From NCBI GenBank assembly GCA_019119895.1, contig DWWD01000042.1, positions 102,658 through 166,657 on the forward strand: 64,000 nucleotides of DNA, written 5' to 3'. Below are positions 10,293 through 18,531 of this stretch, piece after piece. The stretch comes from Candidatus Anaerostipes avistercoris (GTDB lineage: Bacteria > Bacillota > Clostridia > Lachnospirales > Lachnospiraceae). The notes under the pieces were generated by a model, which did no database searches, had not been told where the DNA came from, and saw only the letters and a list, made by a program, of their open reading frames with translations. Position numbers and translations under genes: made by a program. Within the stretch, counting starts at the first letter, position 1, and the number at the start of each line of letters is the position of its first letter.

Positions 10293-11570
10293 ATGACTTA
10301 TGAGGAAGCGATGAATTTCATACAGAATACAAATAAATTTGGAACGGTCCTGGGACTGGATCATATCCGGGAGCTGCTGGAGCGGCTGGGAAATCCCCAG
10401 GACAGTCTGAAAATCGTGCATATTGCGGGAACCAATGGAAAAGGATCGATCCTCGCGTTTCTGGCGTCTGTGTTTCGGGAAAGCGGATACCGGGCGGGCC
10501 GTTATGTTTCCCCGGCATCCTTTTCCTATGAAGAGAGATTCCGGATCAATGAGGAAAACATATCCAGAAAAGACCTGTGCCATTATATGGAAAAGGTAAA
10601 GAAAACTGCAGAGGAAATGGTAAGGGACGGAAAAGACCATCCTACCATGTTTGAAATCGAGACGGCTCTCAGTTTTCTTTATTTCCGGGATCAGAAAGTA
10701 GATGCAGTGCTGCTGGAGACAGGAATGGGAGGGAGACTGGATGCTACGAATATTGTCTCACGTCCTATTTGTACGGTCATAGCATCCATTGGTTTTGACC
10801 ATATGCAGTATCTGGGAAATACCATTGAGGAGATCGCGGGAGAAAAAGCCGGGATCATAAAAGAAGGATGTCCGGTCGTATCTTATGACAACCGGAAAGA
10901 AGCAAATGAAGTGATCAAAGCCGCGGCTGCAGGAAAGCACTGCCCGCTGACTTTCGTGAATTCTCAGGGAATCCGGGTAATTTCACAGTCACTGAAAGGA
11001 CAGAGTTTTTCCTACAGAAGCAGCAGAGGACGCTGGTATGAAAAAATCGAAATACCGCTGCTTGGAACCCATCAGATTTATAATGCCGCAGCGGCGCTGG
11101 AAGTTCTGGAAGTGATAAAAAATTATTACTGTATCAGCGAGTTCCAGACAGAGGAAGGGTTCCGGAATACCAGATGGAGAGGAAGACTGGAACTGCTGTC
11201 AAAGCATCCGCTGATCTTCTGTGACGGCGCTCACAATCCAGACGGAGCCAGATGCCTGGCAGAATTTCTTCGAAATAATTTTACAAACAGAAGAATAATT
11301 TATATAATGGGAGTACTGGCAGATAAGGATTACAGAGTAATGCTGCGGGAGACAGCGGGAATTGCAGAGTGCATTTATACCGTTGCCCCTGACAGCCCGA
11401 GAGCGCTGCCTGGCAGCGAGCTCGGAGAAGCCGCAGAACCATATTATGATAAAGTATATGTAAGGGACCGGCTGGCGCCTTGTCTGAGAGAAGTAAAGAA
11501 AGAAGCCGGGGAAGATGATGTGATCGTAATATTCGGTACGTTGTCTTTTCAGAATGAACTGCAGGGGTAA
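10293..11570 (+). CDS. folC: Folylpolyglutamate synthase / dihydrofolate synthase
   Basis: FolC adds glutamate to dihydropteroate and polyglutamylates folates. The protein (425 residues from this start) has the Mur-ligase-type P-loop GTNGKGS near the N-terminus, the METGMGGRLDATN motif of the family, and the C-terminal glutamate ligase domain with DGAHNPDGA. An in-frame GTG at 10284 is possible but lies inside the ribosome binding site AAAGGAG. The ATG at 10293 has the proper spacing, so I chose it. lon ends 13 bp upstream, and a GTG-started HD gene follows 5 bp downstream. Confidence 0.93.
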   Translation: MTYEEAMNFIQNTNKFGTVLGLDHIRELLERLGNPQDSLKIVHIAGTNGKGSILAFLASVFRESGYRAGRYVSPASFSYEERFRINEENISRKDLCHYMEKVKKTAEEMVRDGKDHPTMFEIETALSFLYFRDQKVDAVLLETGMGGRLDATNIVSRPICTVIASIGFDHMQYLGNTIEEIAGEKAGIIKEGCPVVSYDNRKEANEVIKAAAAGKHCPLTFVNSQGIRVISQSLKGQSFSYRSSRGRWYEKIEIPLLGTHQIYNAAAALEVLEVIKNYYCISEFQTEEGFRNTRWRGRLELLSKHPLIFCDGAHNPDGARCLAEFLRNNFTNRRIIYIMGVLADKDYRVMLRETAGIAECIYTVAPDSPRALPGSELGEAAEPYYDKVYVRDRLAPCLREVKKEAGEDDVIVIFGTLSFQNELQG

Positions 11571-11575
11571 ATGAT

Positions 11576-12058
11576 GTGGAACGATATCAGAAAATAGTCC
11601 GGAATAAAAGATTTCAAAGAGAATATCAGAGACTGGAAGAGAAGGAACAGGACAGGAGATTCTGCCGCCACAACATGGAACATTTCTTAGCGGCAGCAAG
11701 AATCTGTTATATCATCGTTCTGGAAAAACAGCTGGAGATATCCAAAGATGTTATTTATGGTACCGCTTTTCTTCATGACCTGGGAAGAATAGCGGAATAT
11801 GAGACAGGGAAATCTCATGAGGAGGCTGGCGCGGATCTTGCAGAGGAAATTCTCCCGGAGTGCGGATATGAGCCGTGGGAGATTGAACAGATTACAGACA
11901 CCATCAGAGGCCATCGCAGGAAGGGACAGAAAGATCCGGACAGTTTTGCCGATGTTTTTTATCAGGCGGATAAACTGTCGAGAGACTGCATCCACTGCAG
12001 AGTAAGAGAAGAATGTTACTGGCCGGAAGACAGGAAAAATGACAGATACAGATTTTAG
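11576..12058 (+). CDS. HD-domain phosphohydrolase in folate operon
   Basis: A 160-residue HD-superfamily protein, a metal-dependent phosphohydrolase fold. Visible motifs are HNMEHFLAAAR (His ligand), AFLHDLGRI (the HD pair) and a later KSHEEAGADLAEEIL segment, with ADKLSRDC near the end. Two late Cys pairs (DCIHC, EEC) could bind metal. It uses GTG with AGGGG eight bases upstream. It lies 5 bp after folC and 8 bp before folP, so it is almost certainly co-transcribed with folate genes. Its substrate is unknown; a pterin phosphate is a reasonable guess given the location, but that is inference. Confidence 0.8.
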   Translation: MERYQKIVRNKRFQREYQRLEEKEQDRRFCRHNMEHFLAAARICYIIVLEKQLEISKDVIYGTAFLHDLGRIAEYETGKSHEEAGADLAEEILPECGYEPWEIEQITDTIRGHRRKGQKDPDSFADVFYQADKLSRDCIHCRVREECYWPEDRKNDRYRF

Positions 12059-12066
12059 GAGGCCGT

Positions 12067-12873
12067 ATGAAGATAGGGAAGAGAGATTTTCAGACAGAAC
12101 ATCATGGATACATTATGGGAATATTAAATGTGACGCCGGATTCATTTTCAGACGGGGGAAAATACAACTGTCTGGATGCAGCGCTGGAGCACGCACAGGA
12201 GATGATATCAGAAGGAGCGGATATCATCGACGTGGGCGGTGAATCCACAAGACCGGGATATACCCTGATTTCAGATCAGGAAGAGATCGAGCGGACAGCG
12301 CCTGTGATTGAGGCGCTGAAAAGAGAATTCGATGTTCCGGTATCTCTGGACACATACAAATCAGCGGTTGCAGAAGCAGGAATCCTTGCAGGAGCAGATT
12401 TGATCAATGACATCTGGGGACTCAAGTGGGACGGCACAATGGCTGCAGTCCTGGCAGAAAGCGGCGCTGCGGCATGTCTCATGCATAACCGCAGAGACAC
12501 AGATTATAAAGATTATCTGGAAGATGTGACAGATGATCTGCAGGAAACGATGAATCTTGCGCTGGAAGCCGGTATAGAGAGGGACAGGATCATGCTGGAT
12601 CCGGGAATCGGATTTGCAAAAAGTCTGGAACAGAACCTGAAGCTGATGAACCATCTGGAGATCATGAATCAGTGGGGAGTTCCGGTTCTTCTGGGAACTT
12701 CCAGAAAATCAATGATCGGTCTTACGCTGGATCTGCCGTCAGAGCAGAGGGTGGAAGGAACCGTTGCTACGACAGTGTGCGGATATATGAAAGGATGTCG
12801 TTTCTTCAGAGTTCATGATGTGAAGGAAAATAAAAGAGCACTGAAGATGATAGAAGCAATATGTGCTATGTAA
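12067..12873 (+). CDS. folP: Dihydropteroate synthase
   Basis: FolP condenses 6-hydroxymethyl-dihydropterin pyrophosphate with p-aminobenzoate; it is the sulfonamide target. The 268-residue TIM barrel has all signature segments: MGILNVTPDSFSDGG near the N-terminus, DIIDVGGESTRPG, the DPGIGFAK loop and LGTSRKS near the C-terminus. Length is normal. The start follows TTTTAGGAGG, which overlaps the end of the HD gene. folBK follows 15 bp downstream. Confidence 0.97.
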   Translation: MKIGKRDFQTEHHGYIMGILNVTPDSFSDGGKYNCLDAALEHAQEMISEGADIIDVGGESTRPGYTLISDQEEIERTAPVIEALKREFDVPVSLDTYKSAVAEAGILAGADLINDIWGLKWDGTMAAVLAESGAAACLMHNRRDTDYKDYLEDVTDDLQETMNLALEAGIERDRIMLDPGIGFAKSLEQNLKLMNHLEIMNQWGVPVLLGTSRKSMIGLTLDLPSEQRVEGTVATTVCGYMKGCRFFRVHDVKENKRALKMIEAICAM

Positions 12874-12888
12874 AAGGAGTGTGGTCAC

Positions 12889-13752
12889 ATGGCAGATCAG
12901 ATTATCATTCGAAACTTGGAAATTTACAGCAACCATGGAGTCTATAAGGAAGAGAAAGTCCTGGGACAGAAATTCCTTGTGTCAGCGATTCTTGATACGG
13001 ACACGAAGCGCGCCGGAATCAGTGACTGTATTGATTTTTCGGTGGATTACGGAAAAGTATGCCACAGAATCGCGGAGATCATGGAAAACAATACCTTTGA
13101 CCTGATTGAACGGGTAGCGGAAACCCTGGCAAAGACACTGCTTCTGGAATTTCCTCTTGTAAAGAAGCTGGAAATTCAGGTAAAAAAACCGTGGGCTCCG
13201 ATCGGGATTCCGCTGGACAGTGTAGCGGTAAAAATTTCCCGGGGATGGCACAGAGCCTATATCGGTACAGGATCCAATATGGGAGACCGGATGGAATATA
13301 TCAGCAACGCCATTGACCAGATTGAGGAGCAGGAAGATACAAGGGTTGTGCATGTGTCCAATCTGATAGAAACCAAGCCGTATGGAGGCGTGGTACAGGA
13401 AGACTTTCTGAATGGCTGTATCGCCATCGACACTCTGAAAGAACCGATGGAACTTCTGGATTTTCTGATGGATCTGGAAAAACAGGCAGGACGAAAGCGA
13501 ACCATTCACTGGGGACCGAGAACCCTGGATCTGGATATCCTTATGTATGACGACCGCGTGGTAAATGAGAGAGAACTTACGATTCCGCATAAAGAAATGC
13601 ATAAAAGGATGTTCGTTCTGGAGCCGCTGGCAGAGATTGCGCCGTATCTGATGCATCCGCTGCTTCGGAAGACGGTGACGGAATTAAAAGAAATGTTGGA
13701 AAAGGAACAAGGAACAAATGAGAGAGTTAACACAAATACGACAGGAAATTGA
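12889..13752 (+). CDS. folK: Bifunctional dihydroneopterin aldolase / HPPK fusion
   Basis: A fusion of FolB (about residues 1-120) and FolK (about 121-287), catalysing cleavage of dihydroneopterin and then pyrophosphorylation of 6-hydroxymethyl-dihydropterin. The FolB part starts MADQIIIRNLEIYSNHGVYKEEK and has the ERVAETLA segment. The FolK part begins YIGTGSNMGDR and contains the signature GPRTLDLDILMYD. The fusion is common in Clostridia. AAGGAG precedes the ATG. The 3' end overlaps pheA by 35 bp. Confidence 0.96.
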   Translation: MADQIIIRNLEIYSNHGVYKEEKVLGQKFLVSAILDTDTKRAGISDCIDFSVDYGKVCHRIAEIMENNTFDLIERVAETLAKTLLLEFPLVKKLEIQVKKPWAPIGIPLDSVAVKISRGWHRAYIGTGSNMGDRMEYISNAIDQIEEQEDTRVVHVSNLIETKPYGGVVQEDFLNGCIAIDTLKEPMELLDFLMDLEKQAGRKRTIHWGPRTLDLDILMYDDRVVNERELTIPHKEMHKRMFVLEPLAEIAPYLMHPLLRKTVTELKEMLEKEQGTNERVNTNTTGN

Positions 13753-14848
13753 TGAAATTGACGATAAGCTGGTAAAGCTGTTTGAGCAGAGAATGAAATG
13801 CGCGGCCGAGGTGGCAGAAAATAAACGGGGGACAGGAAAAGCAATTTATGATCCCGAAAGAGAAAAAGAAAAAATCGCAGTGCTGACCGGGAAAGAAAAG
13901 GAACCTTTCATGAAGAAAGCAGCGGAAGAGATTTTCCTTCAGCTGATGTCCATCAGCAGGAGATATCAGTACAGCATTTTATCTGAGGAAGATCAGTATA
14001 TACAGAAAAATTTTGAAGAAGTAGATCATCTTGATATCAATGAGGATACAAAGGTGGTCTATCAGGGAATTCCGGGAGCCTACCAGGAAGAAGCAATGGT
14101 GAAATATTTTGGCGAGAATGTAAAAAACTTTTCCGTGCCGGAATTTGAGGATGTGGTAAAAAAACTGGATGCCGGAGAAGCGGATTATGGAGTCCTCCCG
14201 ATCGAGAATACCTCTGCGGGCACAGTCAGCGGCATCTATGATATGATCCTGGACTATGATATCTGTGTCGTGGGAGAAGAAACTGTCGAAATTCATCATG
14301 TGCTGGCTGCACTTCCGGGATCCAGCCTCGATCAGATCAAAAAAGTTTATTCTCACCAGCAGGGCCTTCTTCAGTGCCAGAAATTCCTGGATCAGTGGGA
14401 CTGGGATCAGGTGAAGGTTGCCAATACGGCAATCAGCGCCAAAAAGGTGGCAGACGATAAAGATCTGACCAAGGCGGCCATCTGCAGTACGAGGGCAGCA
14501 AAACTTTATGGACTGAAAATTCTTCAGAGAGAAGTCAATTATGAGGGAAATAATACGACACGTTTTGTGATCATGTCAAAGAAGAAACAGTACAGAACCG
14601 ATGCCAGAAAGGTCAGCATCAGTTTCAGCGCGCCTCATGAAGTTGGTTCTCTGTACAATATCCTGATGCATTTTATGTTTAATGATGTGAATATGTGCAA
14701 TATCGAATCCAGGCCTCTGCCGGGACGTCAGTGGGAGTATGGTTTCTATATTGATGTGATCGGAAACTTAAATGATCCTGCCATAAGAAACTCTCTGGCA
14801 GGAATCCGGGAAGAAACGACAGATTTTAAAATATTGGGCAACTTTTAA
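13718..14848 (+). CDS. pheA: Bifunctional chorismate mutase / prephenate dehydratase (P-protein)
   Basis: Converts chorismate to prephenate and then phenylpyruvate for phenylalanine synthesis. The 376-residue protein has an AroQ-type chorismate mutase domain (about 1-90, RQEIDEIDDKLVKLFEQRM), a prephenate dehydratase domain (about 108-290, with LPIENTSAGTV and the NTTRF motif) and a C-terminal ACT domain (about 300-376) with the Phe-binding ESRP motif (NIESRPLPGRQWEY). It should be feedback inhibited by phenylalanine. The start lies inside folBK, giving a 35-bp overlap and probable translational coupling, although the two genes serve different pathways. Confidence 0.96.
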   Translation: MRELTQIRQEIDEIDDKLVKLFEQRMKCAAEVAENKRGTGKAIYDPEREKEKIAVLTGKEKEPFMKKAAEEIFLQLMSISRRYQYSILSEEDQYIQKNFEEVDHLDINEDTKVVYQGIPGAYQEEAMVKYFGENVKNFSVPEFEDVVKKLDAGEADYGVLPIENTSAGTVSGIYDMILDYDICVVGEETVEIHHVLAALPGSSLDQIKKVYSHQQGLLQCQKFLDQWDWDQVKVANTAISAKKVADDKDLTKAAICSTRAAKLYGLKILQREVNYEGNNTTRFVIMSKKKQYRTDARKVSISFSAPHEVGSLYNILMHFMFNDVNMCNIESRPLPGRQWEYGFYIDVIGNLNDPAIRNSLAGIREETTDFKILGNF

Positions 14849-14878
14849 GGAAAATCGTGGTCATTGGGGCGCTTTATC

Positions 14879-14907
14879 TTGACAGAGTGTGCAAAACAAT
14901 ATAGAAT
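14879..14907 (+). promoter_or_regulatory. purA promoter
   Basis: A consensus -35 TTGACA (14879-14884), a 17-bp spacer and TAGAAT (14902-14907) form one of the strongest promoters in the window. Transcription should start near 14914, leaving a leader of about 65 nt. Confidence 0.85.
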
Positions 14908-14911
14908 GAAA

Positions 14912-14941
14912 ATGCTGTCATTCTGTCGGAATGGACAGCAT
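14912..14941 (+). promoter_or_regulatory. 5' hairpin of the purA transcript
   Basis: ATGCTGTCATTC (14912-14923) pairs with GAAT-G-GACAGCAT (14929-14941), with a bulged G and a 5-nt loop. No U-tract follows, so it is not a terminator. It lies at or just after the predicted transcript 5' end and may protect the mRNA or be a regulatory site. Confidence 0.6.
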
Positions 14942-14978
14942 GCAAGTCACAGGAAATTGATTTTAGGAGGATACACAT

Positions 14979-16265
14979 ATGGTAAAAGCAATTGTTGGAG
15001 CCAATTGGGGAGACGAAGGAAAAGGAAAGATTACAGACATGTTAGGTGAAACATCCGACATTATCGTTCGTTTCCAGGGAGGGGCAAACGCAGGACATAC
15101 CATCATTAATGATTATGGTAAATTCGCTCTGCATACCCTGCCATCTGGAGTATTCTATAACCATACGACCAGCGTTATTGGAAATGGAGTAGCATTAAAT
15201 ATTCCCGTTTTATTTGATGAGATTGAAAGCATCGTGTCAAAAGGAGTTCCGAGACCGAAGATCCTTGTATCTGACAGAGCGCAGATGGTAATGCCGTATC
15301 ATGTACTGTTTGATCAGTATGAAGAAGAGCGGCTGGGAAAGGAATCCTTCGGATCTACCAAATCCGGAATCGCGCCGTTTTATTCTGACAAATACGCGAA
15401 GATCGGATTCCAGGTAAGTGAATTATTCGATGAAGAGACATTAAAACATAAGATCCACAAAGTATGCGAGACAAAGAACGTACTTCTGGAACACCTGTAC
15501 CACAAACCGCTTCTGGATGAAGAAGAACTGTTCCAGACACTGATGGAATACAGGAAGATGGTTGAGCCATATGTATGTGACGTTTCTTTATTCCTGAACC
15601 AGGCACTGAAAGAAGGAAAAGAAATTCTTCTGGAAGGCCAGCTTGGTTCTCTGAAAGATCCGGATCATGGAATTTATCCGATGGTAACATCCTCATCAAC
15701 TCTCGCCGGATACGGAGCGATCGGAGCAGGAATCCCTCCATATGAGATCAGGAAAATCGTAACTGTTGTAAAAGCTTACTCCAGTGCTGTCGGAGCAGGA
15801 GCGTTTGTAAGCGAGATCTTCGGAGAAGAAGCTGATGAACTCAGAAAACGCGGCGGAGACGGCGGAGAATTCGGAGCGACCACAGGACGCCCAAGAAGAA
15901 TGGGATGGTTTGACGCAGTGGCAACAAAATACGGATGCCGTCTGCAGGGAACGACCGATGTAGCATTTACGGTACTGGACGTACTGGGATATCTGGATGA
16001 AATCCCTGTATGTGTGGGATATGAGATCGACGGTGAAGTAACAACAGACTTCCCGACCACAAATAAATTAGAGAAAGCAAAACCGGTTTTGGAAGTTCTT
16101 CCGGGATGGAAATGTGATATCCGCGGTATTACAAAATATGAAGATCTCCCAGAAAACTGCCGCAAATACGTTGAGTTTATTGAAGAGAAGATAGGATATC
16201 CTATCACTCTGATTTCCAACGGACCGGAAAGACACGAGATTATTTACCGCGGTTTTGAGGACTAG
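14979..16265 (+). CDS. purA: Adenylosuccinate synthetase
   Basis: PurA joins IMP and aspartate using GTP, the first step from IMP to AMP. The 428-residue protein has the N-terminal P-loop WGDEGKGKITD, the NAGHT segment (GGANAGHTI), FGSTKSGIAP, EGQLGSLKDPDHG and the GEFGATTGRPRR region. Length matches the family. AGGAGG precedes the ATG. It has its own strong promoter. lepB follows after 5 bp, so signal peptidase appears co-transcribed with it. Confidence 0.98.
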   Translation: MVKAIVGANWGDEGKGKITDMLGETSDIIVRFQGGANAGHTIINDYGKFALHTLPSGVFYNHTTSVIGNGVALNIPVLFDEIESIVSKGVPRPKILVSDRAQMVMPYHVLFDQYEEERLGKESFGSTKSGIAPFYSDKYAKIGFQVSELFDEETLKHKIHKVCETKNVLLEHLYHKPLLDEEELFQTLMEYRKMVEPYVCDVSLFLNQALKEGKEILLEGQLGSLKDPDHGIYPMVTSSSTLAGYGAIGAGIPPYEIRKIVTVVKAYSSAVGAGAFVSEIFGEEADELRKRGGDGGEFGATTGRPRRMGWFDAVATKYGCRLQGTTDVAFTVLDVLGYLDEIPVCVGYEIDGEVTTDFPTTNKLEKAKPVLEVLPGWKCDIRGITKYEDLPENCRKYVEFIEEKIGYPITLISNGPERHEIIYRGFED

Positions 16266-16270
16266 GTATC

Positions 16271-16813
16271 ATGAGCAAAAAGGCAAAGAAAGAAAGATCC
16301 TGGAGGAGAGAAGTGTTCAGCTGGATTCTCTGCATTGTTATCACCCTTGGACTGACAGGGATCATCACAAATTTTGTGATTATTAACGCAAATATTCCAA
16401 GCGGATCCATGGAAAACACGATCATGACAGGCGATAAACTAATTGCTCTTCGGACTGCTTACTGGTTCAGTGATCCGCAGAGAGGAGATATTATTATCTT
16501 TGAATATCCGGATAACGAAGAAGAGTGGTTTATCAAAAGAGTCATAGCCCTTCCGGGAGAAACAGTGGAAGTGAGAGACGGAAAAGTATATATCAACAAC
16601 AGCGATACTCCACTGAATGAGCCATATATCAAAGAAGAACCGGTGGAAGACTTTGGACCATATACGGTGCCGGAGGACGGATATTTTGTTATGGGAGATA
16701 ACCGAAATAATTCCAACGACGCCCGAGACTGGAATACCCACTACGTAAGCGGGGATGAGATCCTGGGCAAGGCATGGTTCCGGTATTATCCATCGTTTGG
16801 CTGGATCAAATAG
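16271..16813 (+). CDS. lepB: Type I signal peptidase
   Basis: Membrane-bound Ser/Lys protease that removes signal peptides from exported proteins. The 180-residue protein has a basic N-terminus, one membrane helix (about 16-39), the catalytic Ser46 in PSGSMEN, the general-base Lys89 in FIKRVIALPGE, and the MGDNRNNSNDARDW motif. It is the short Gram-positive form with one helix. It starts 5 bp after purA. Confidence 0.97.
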   Translation: MSKKAKKERSWRREVFSWILCIVITLGLTGIITNFVIINANIPSGSMENTIMTGDKLIALRTAYWFSDPQRGDIIIFEYPDNEEEWFIKRVIALPGETVEVRDGKVYINNSDTPLNEPYIKEEPVEDFGPYTVPEDGYFVMGDNRNNSNDARDWNTHYVSGDEILGKAWFRYYPSFGWIK

Positions 16814-16873
16814 GAGTATTTGCCTTAAGAAAAACAAAGACTGGTATAACACAAGAAGATAGAAGGTGGAAAC

Positions 16874-17251
16874 ATGGAAAAGAAGATGATCAACGCGGAA
16901 CATGCGCCTGCGGCAGTGGGACCTTACTGTCATGCGGTGCAGGCAGGAGATCTGGTATTTACATCAGGACAGATTGGACTGAATCCGGAAACACAGGAGC
17001 TGGCAGAGGGAATCGAGGCACAGACAACACAGGTGCTGGAGAATCTGACAGAGGTGCTGAAAGCAGCAGATCTGACATTGGATGATGTGATCAAGACAAC
17101 TGTATTTTTGGATGATGTCAATGACTTCGGTGTTGTCAATGGAATTTATGAGACCTATTTCAGCGGCAGCAAGCCGGCAAGATCCTGTGTGGAAGTGGGA
17201 GCGCTTCCGAAGGGAGCATTGATTGAGATTGAGGTTATTGCGGCAAAATAA
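16874..17251 (+). CDS. ridA: RidA-family enamine/imine deaminase
   Basis: RidA (YjgF/YER057c/UK114) proteins hydrolyse reactive enamine and imine intermediates made by PLP enzymes. The 125-residue protein is full length, with the family features APAAVGPY near the N-terminus, FTSGQIGL, and the C-terminal PARSCVEVGALPKGALIEIEVIA containing the catalytic Arg. An AGGTGG site precedes the start. It is closed by the bidirectional terminator shared with the convergent aminotransferase. Confidence 0.95.
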   Translation: MEKKMINAEHAPAAVGPYCHAVQAGDLVFTSGQIGLNPETQELAEGIEAQTTQVLENLTEVLKAADLTLDDVIKTTVFLDDVNDFGVVNGIYETYFSGSKPARSCVEVGALPKGALIEIEVIAAK

Positions 17252-17270
17252 AATCGTAAAGAAGAAAAAG

Positions 17271-17334
17271 AAAAGCTTTCCTCTGCGGGAATCCGGCATA
17301 AGATTTGACCGGATTCCAGGAAGAAAGCTTTTTT
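17271..17334. terminator. Bidirectional terminator between ridA and the hisC/cobD-like gene
   Basis: AAAGCTTTC...GGAATCCGG pairs with CCGGATTCC (17309-17317)...GAAAGCTTT (17323-17331), with T-runs on the outer side on both strands. It sits exactly between two convergent genes. Confidence 0.9.
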
Positions 17335-18418
17335 AATTTCCTGTCAGCATTTTCAGCAATCTGTCGTTTTCTTCTTTTTTCTGAATACAGAAGCGGATGT
17401 ATTCTCCGTCCAGTCCCTCAAAGCTGCTGCAGTCTCTGATCATCATGCCCTGTCTGATACATTTCTCAAACATTTCAAAAGATGTGGTGCCGTCCAGCAG
17501 ACGGATTAAAAGAAAATTTCCATATGCGGGATAGGTTTTCAAATGAGGACAGCCGGATAACAGATCCAGGCAGCGGGTACGTTCCGCTGAAATCAGTTCT
17601 CTTGTGCGCCGGATATATTCTTCGTCCTCAAACATTGCGCCTGCGGAAACGGCCGCCAGCGTATTGATGGTCCATGGATTTTTGATTGCGTTGATTTTTT
17701 CCCGGAACTGGAAATCCGAACAGATGCCGTATCCCAGACGAAGTCCCGGAGCCGCGTAAAATTTGGAGGTTCCCCGAAGGACCATAAGATTCGGATAATC
17801 CGGAACCAGAGAAACCGCAGAGATTTTCTGAATGTCCGGAGCGAATTCCACGTAGGTTTCATCGACCATAACAAAAATGTGATTTTGACGGCAGTGGTCG
17901 AGAATTTCCCGGATTTCGTCCGCAGACAAAGCGCTGGAGGTAGGATTGTTCGGATTGCAGAAAGCAAACAAATCCACATCCGCCGTCAGGTGTGCCTTCA
18001 GATTCTCAAGATCCGGACGAAAATCATTTTCTTCTCTCAGAAAATATTCTTTGTAAGAACCGCCAGCCAGAGAAATCTCTCTTGTATACTCTGAATAGGT
18101 AGGAGTCAGCAGCAGAGCATTTTTCGGGCACAGCAGCTGAAATGTGAGACCGATCAGCTCGGTGGCTCCGTTTCCCGGGATGATGTCTTCAGCTGGAATT
18201 CCAAGGTAACGGCTCAGGGAGTTCCGCAGATCTTTATAATCTCTGTCAGGATACTCGCTGATATCATCCAGATGTTCTGCCATACTTTCTTTCAGGCGGG
18301 GAGAAATCCCAAGGGGATTCACATTTCCGCCGAATGGAATGATATCTTCTTTTTTGATTCCATAGAGTTCTTCTATTTTCTCTAAATCACTTCCGTGAAA
18401 CGTCTGTTTTTTTTTCAT
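17333..18418 (-). CDS. Class I/II PLP aminotransferase, HisC/CobD-like
   Basis: A 361-residue fold-type I PLP enzyme related to histidinol-phosphate aminotransferase and threonine-phosphate decarboxylase. It has NPNNPT (155-160), a DETY motif at Asp186, and the PLP Lys219 in RGTSKFYAAPGLRLGY. The N-terminal PFGGNVNPLG resembles the HGGN segment of CobD-type proteins more than classic HisC. No histidine or cobalamin gene is nearby, so the substrate is open. The start has an AGAAGGG site and the stop codon lies in the bidirectional terminator. Confidence 0.85.
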   Translation of the reverse strand: MKKKQTFHGSDLEKIEELYGIKKEDIIPFGGNVNPLGISPRLKESMAEHLDDISEYPDRDYKDLRNSLSRYLGIPAEDIIPGNGATELIGLTFQLLCPKNALLLTPTYSEYTREISLAGGSYKEYFLREENDFRPDLENLKAHLTADVDLFAFCNPNNPTSSALSADEIREILDHCRQNHIFVMVDETYVEFAPDIQKISAVSLVPDYPNLMVLRGTSKFYAAPGLRLGYGICSDFQFREKINAIKNPWTINTLAAVSAGAMFEDEEYIRRTRELISAERTRCLDLLSGCPHLKTYPAYGNFLLIRLLDGTTSFEMFEKCIRQGMMIRDCSSFEGLDGEYIRFCIQKKEENDRLLKMLTGN

Positions 18419-18453
18419 GATAGCAAACCCTTCTTTTCTATTGTGTCGAAATT

Positions 18454-18462
18454 TGGTATAAT
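18454..18462 (+). promoter_or_regulatory. Extended -10 promoter for the 18532-27138 cluster
   Basis: TGG plus TATAAT (18457-18462) is an extended -10 element about 70 bp upstream of the first gene. The -35 is weak. This divergent gap (18419-18531) is very AT rich and must also hold the promoter of the aminotransferase, which I cannot place. Confidence 0.5.
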
Positions 18463-18531
18463 AAAATTTAATTGAGATCTATTATATTATACGAGCTATA
18501 TATTTGATTGGCAAGGAGCGAAAGACAGATT

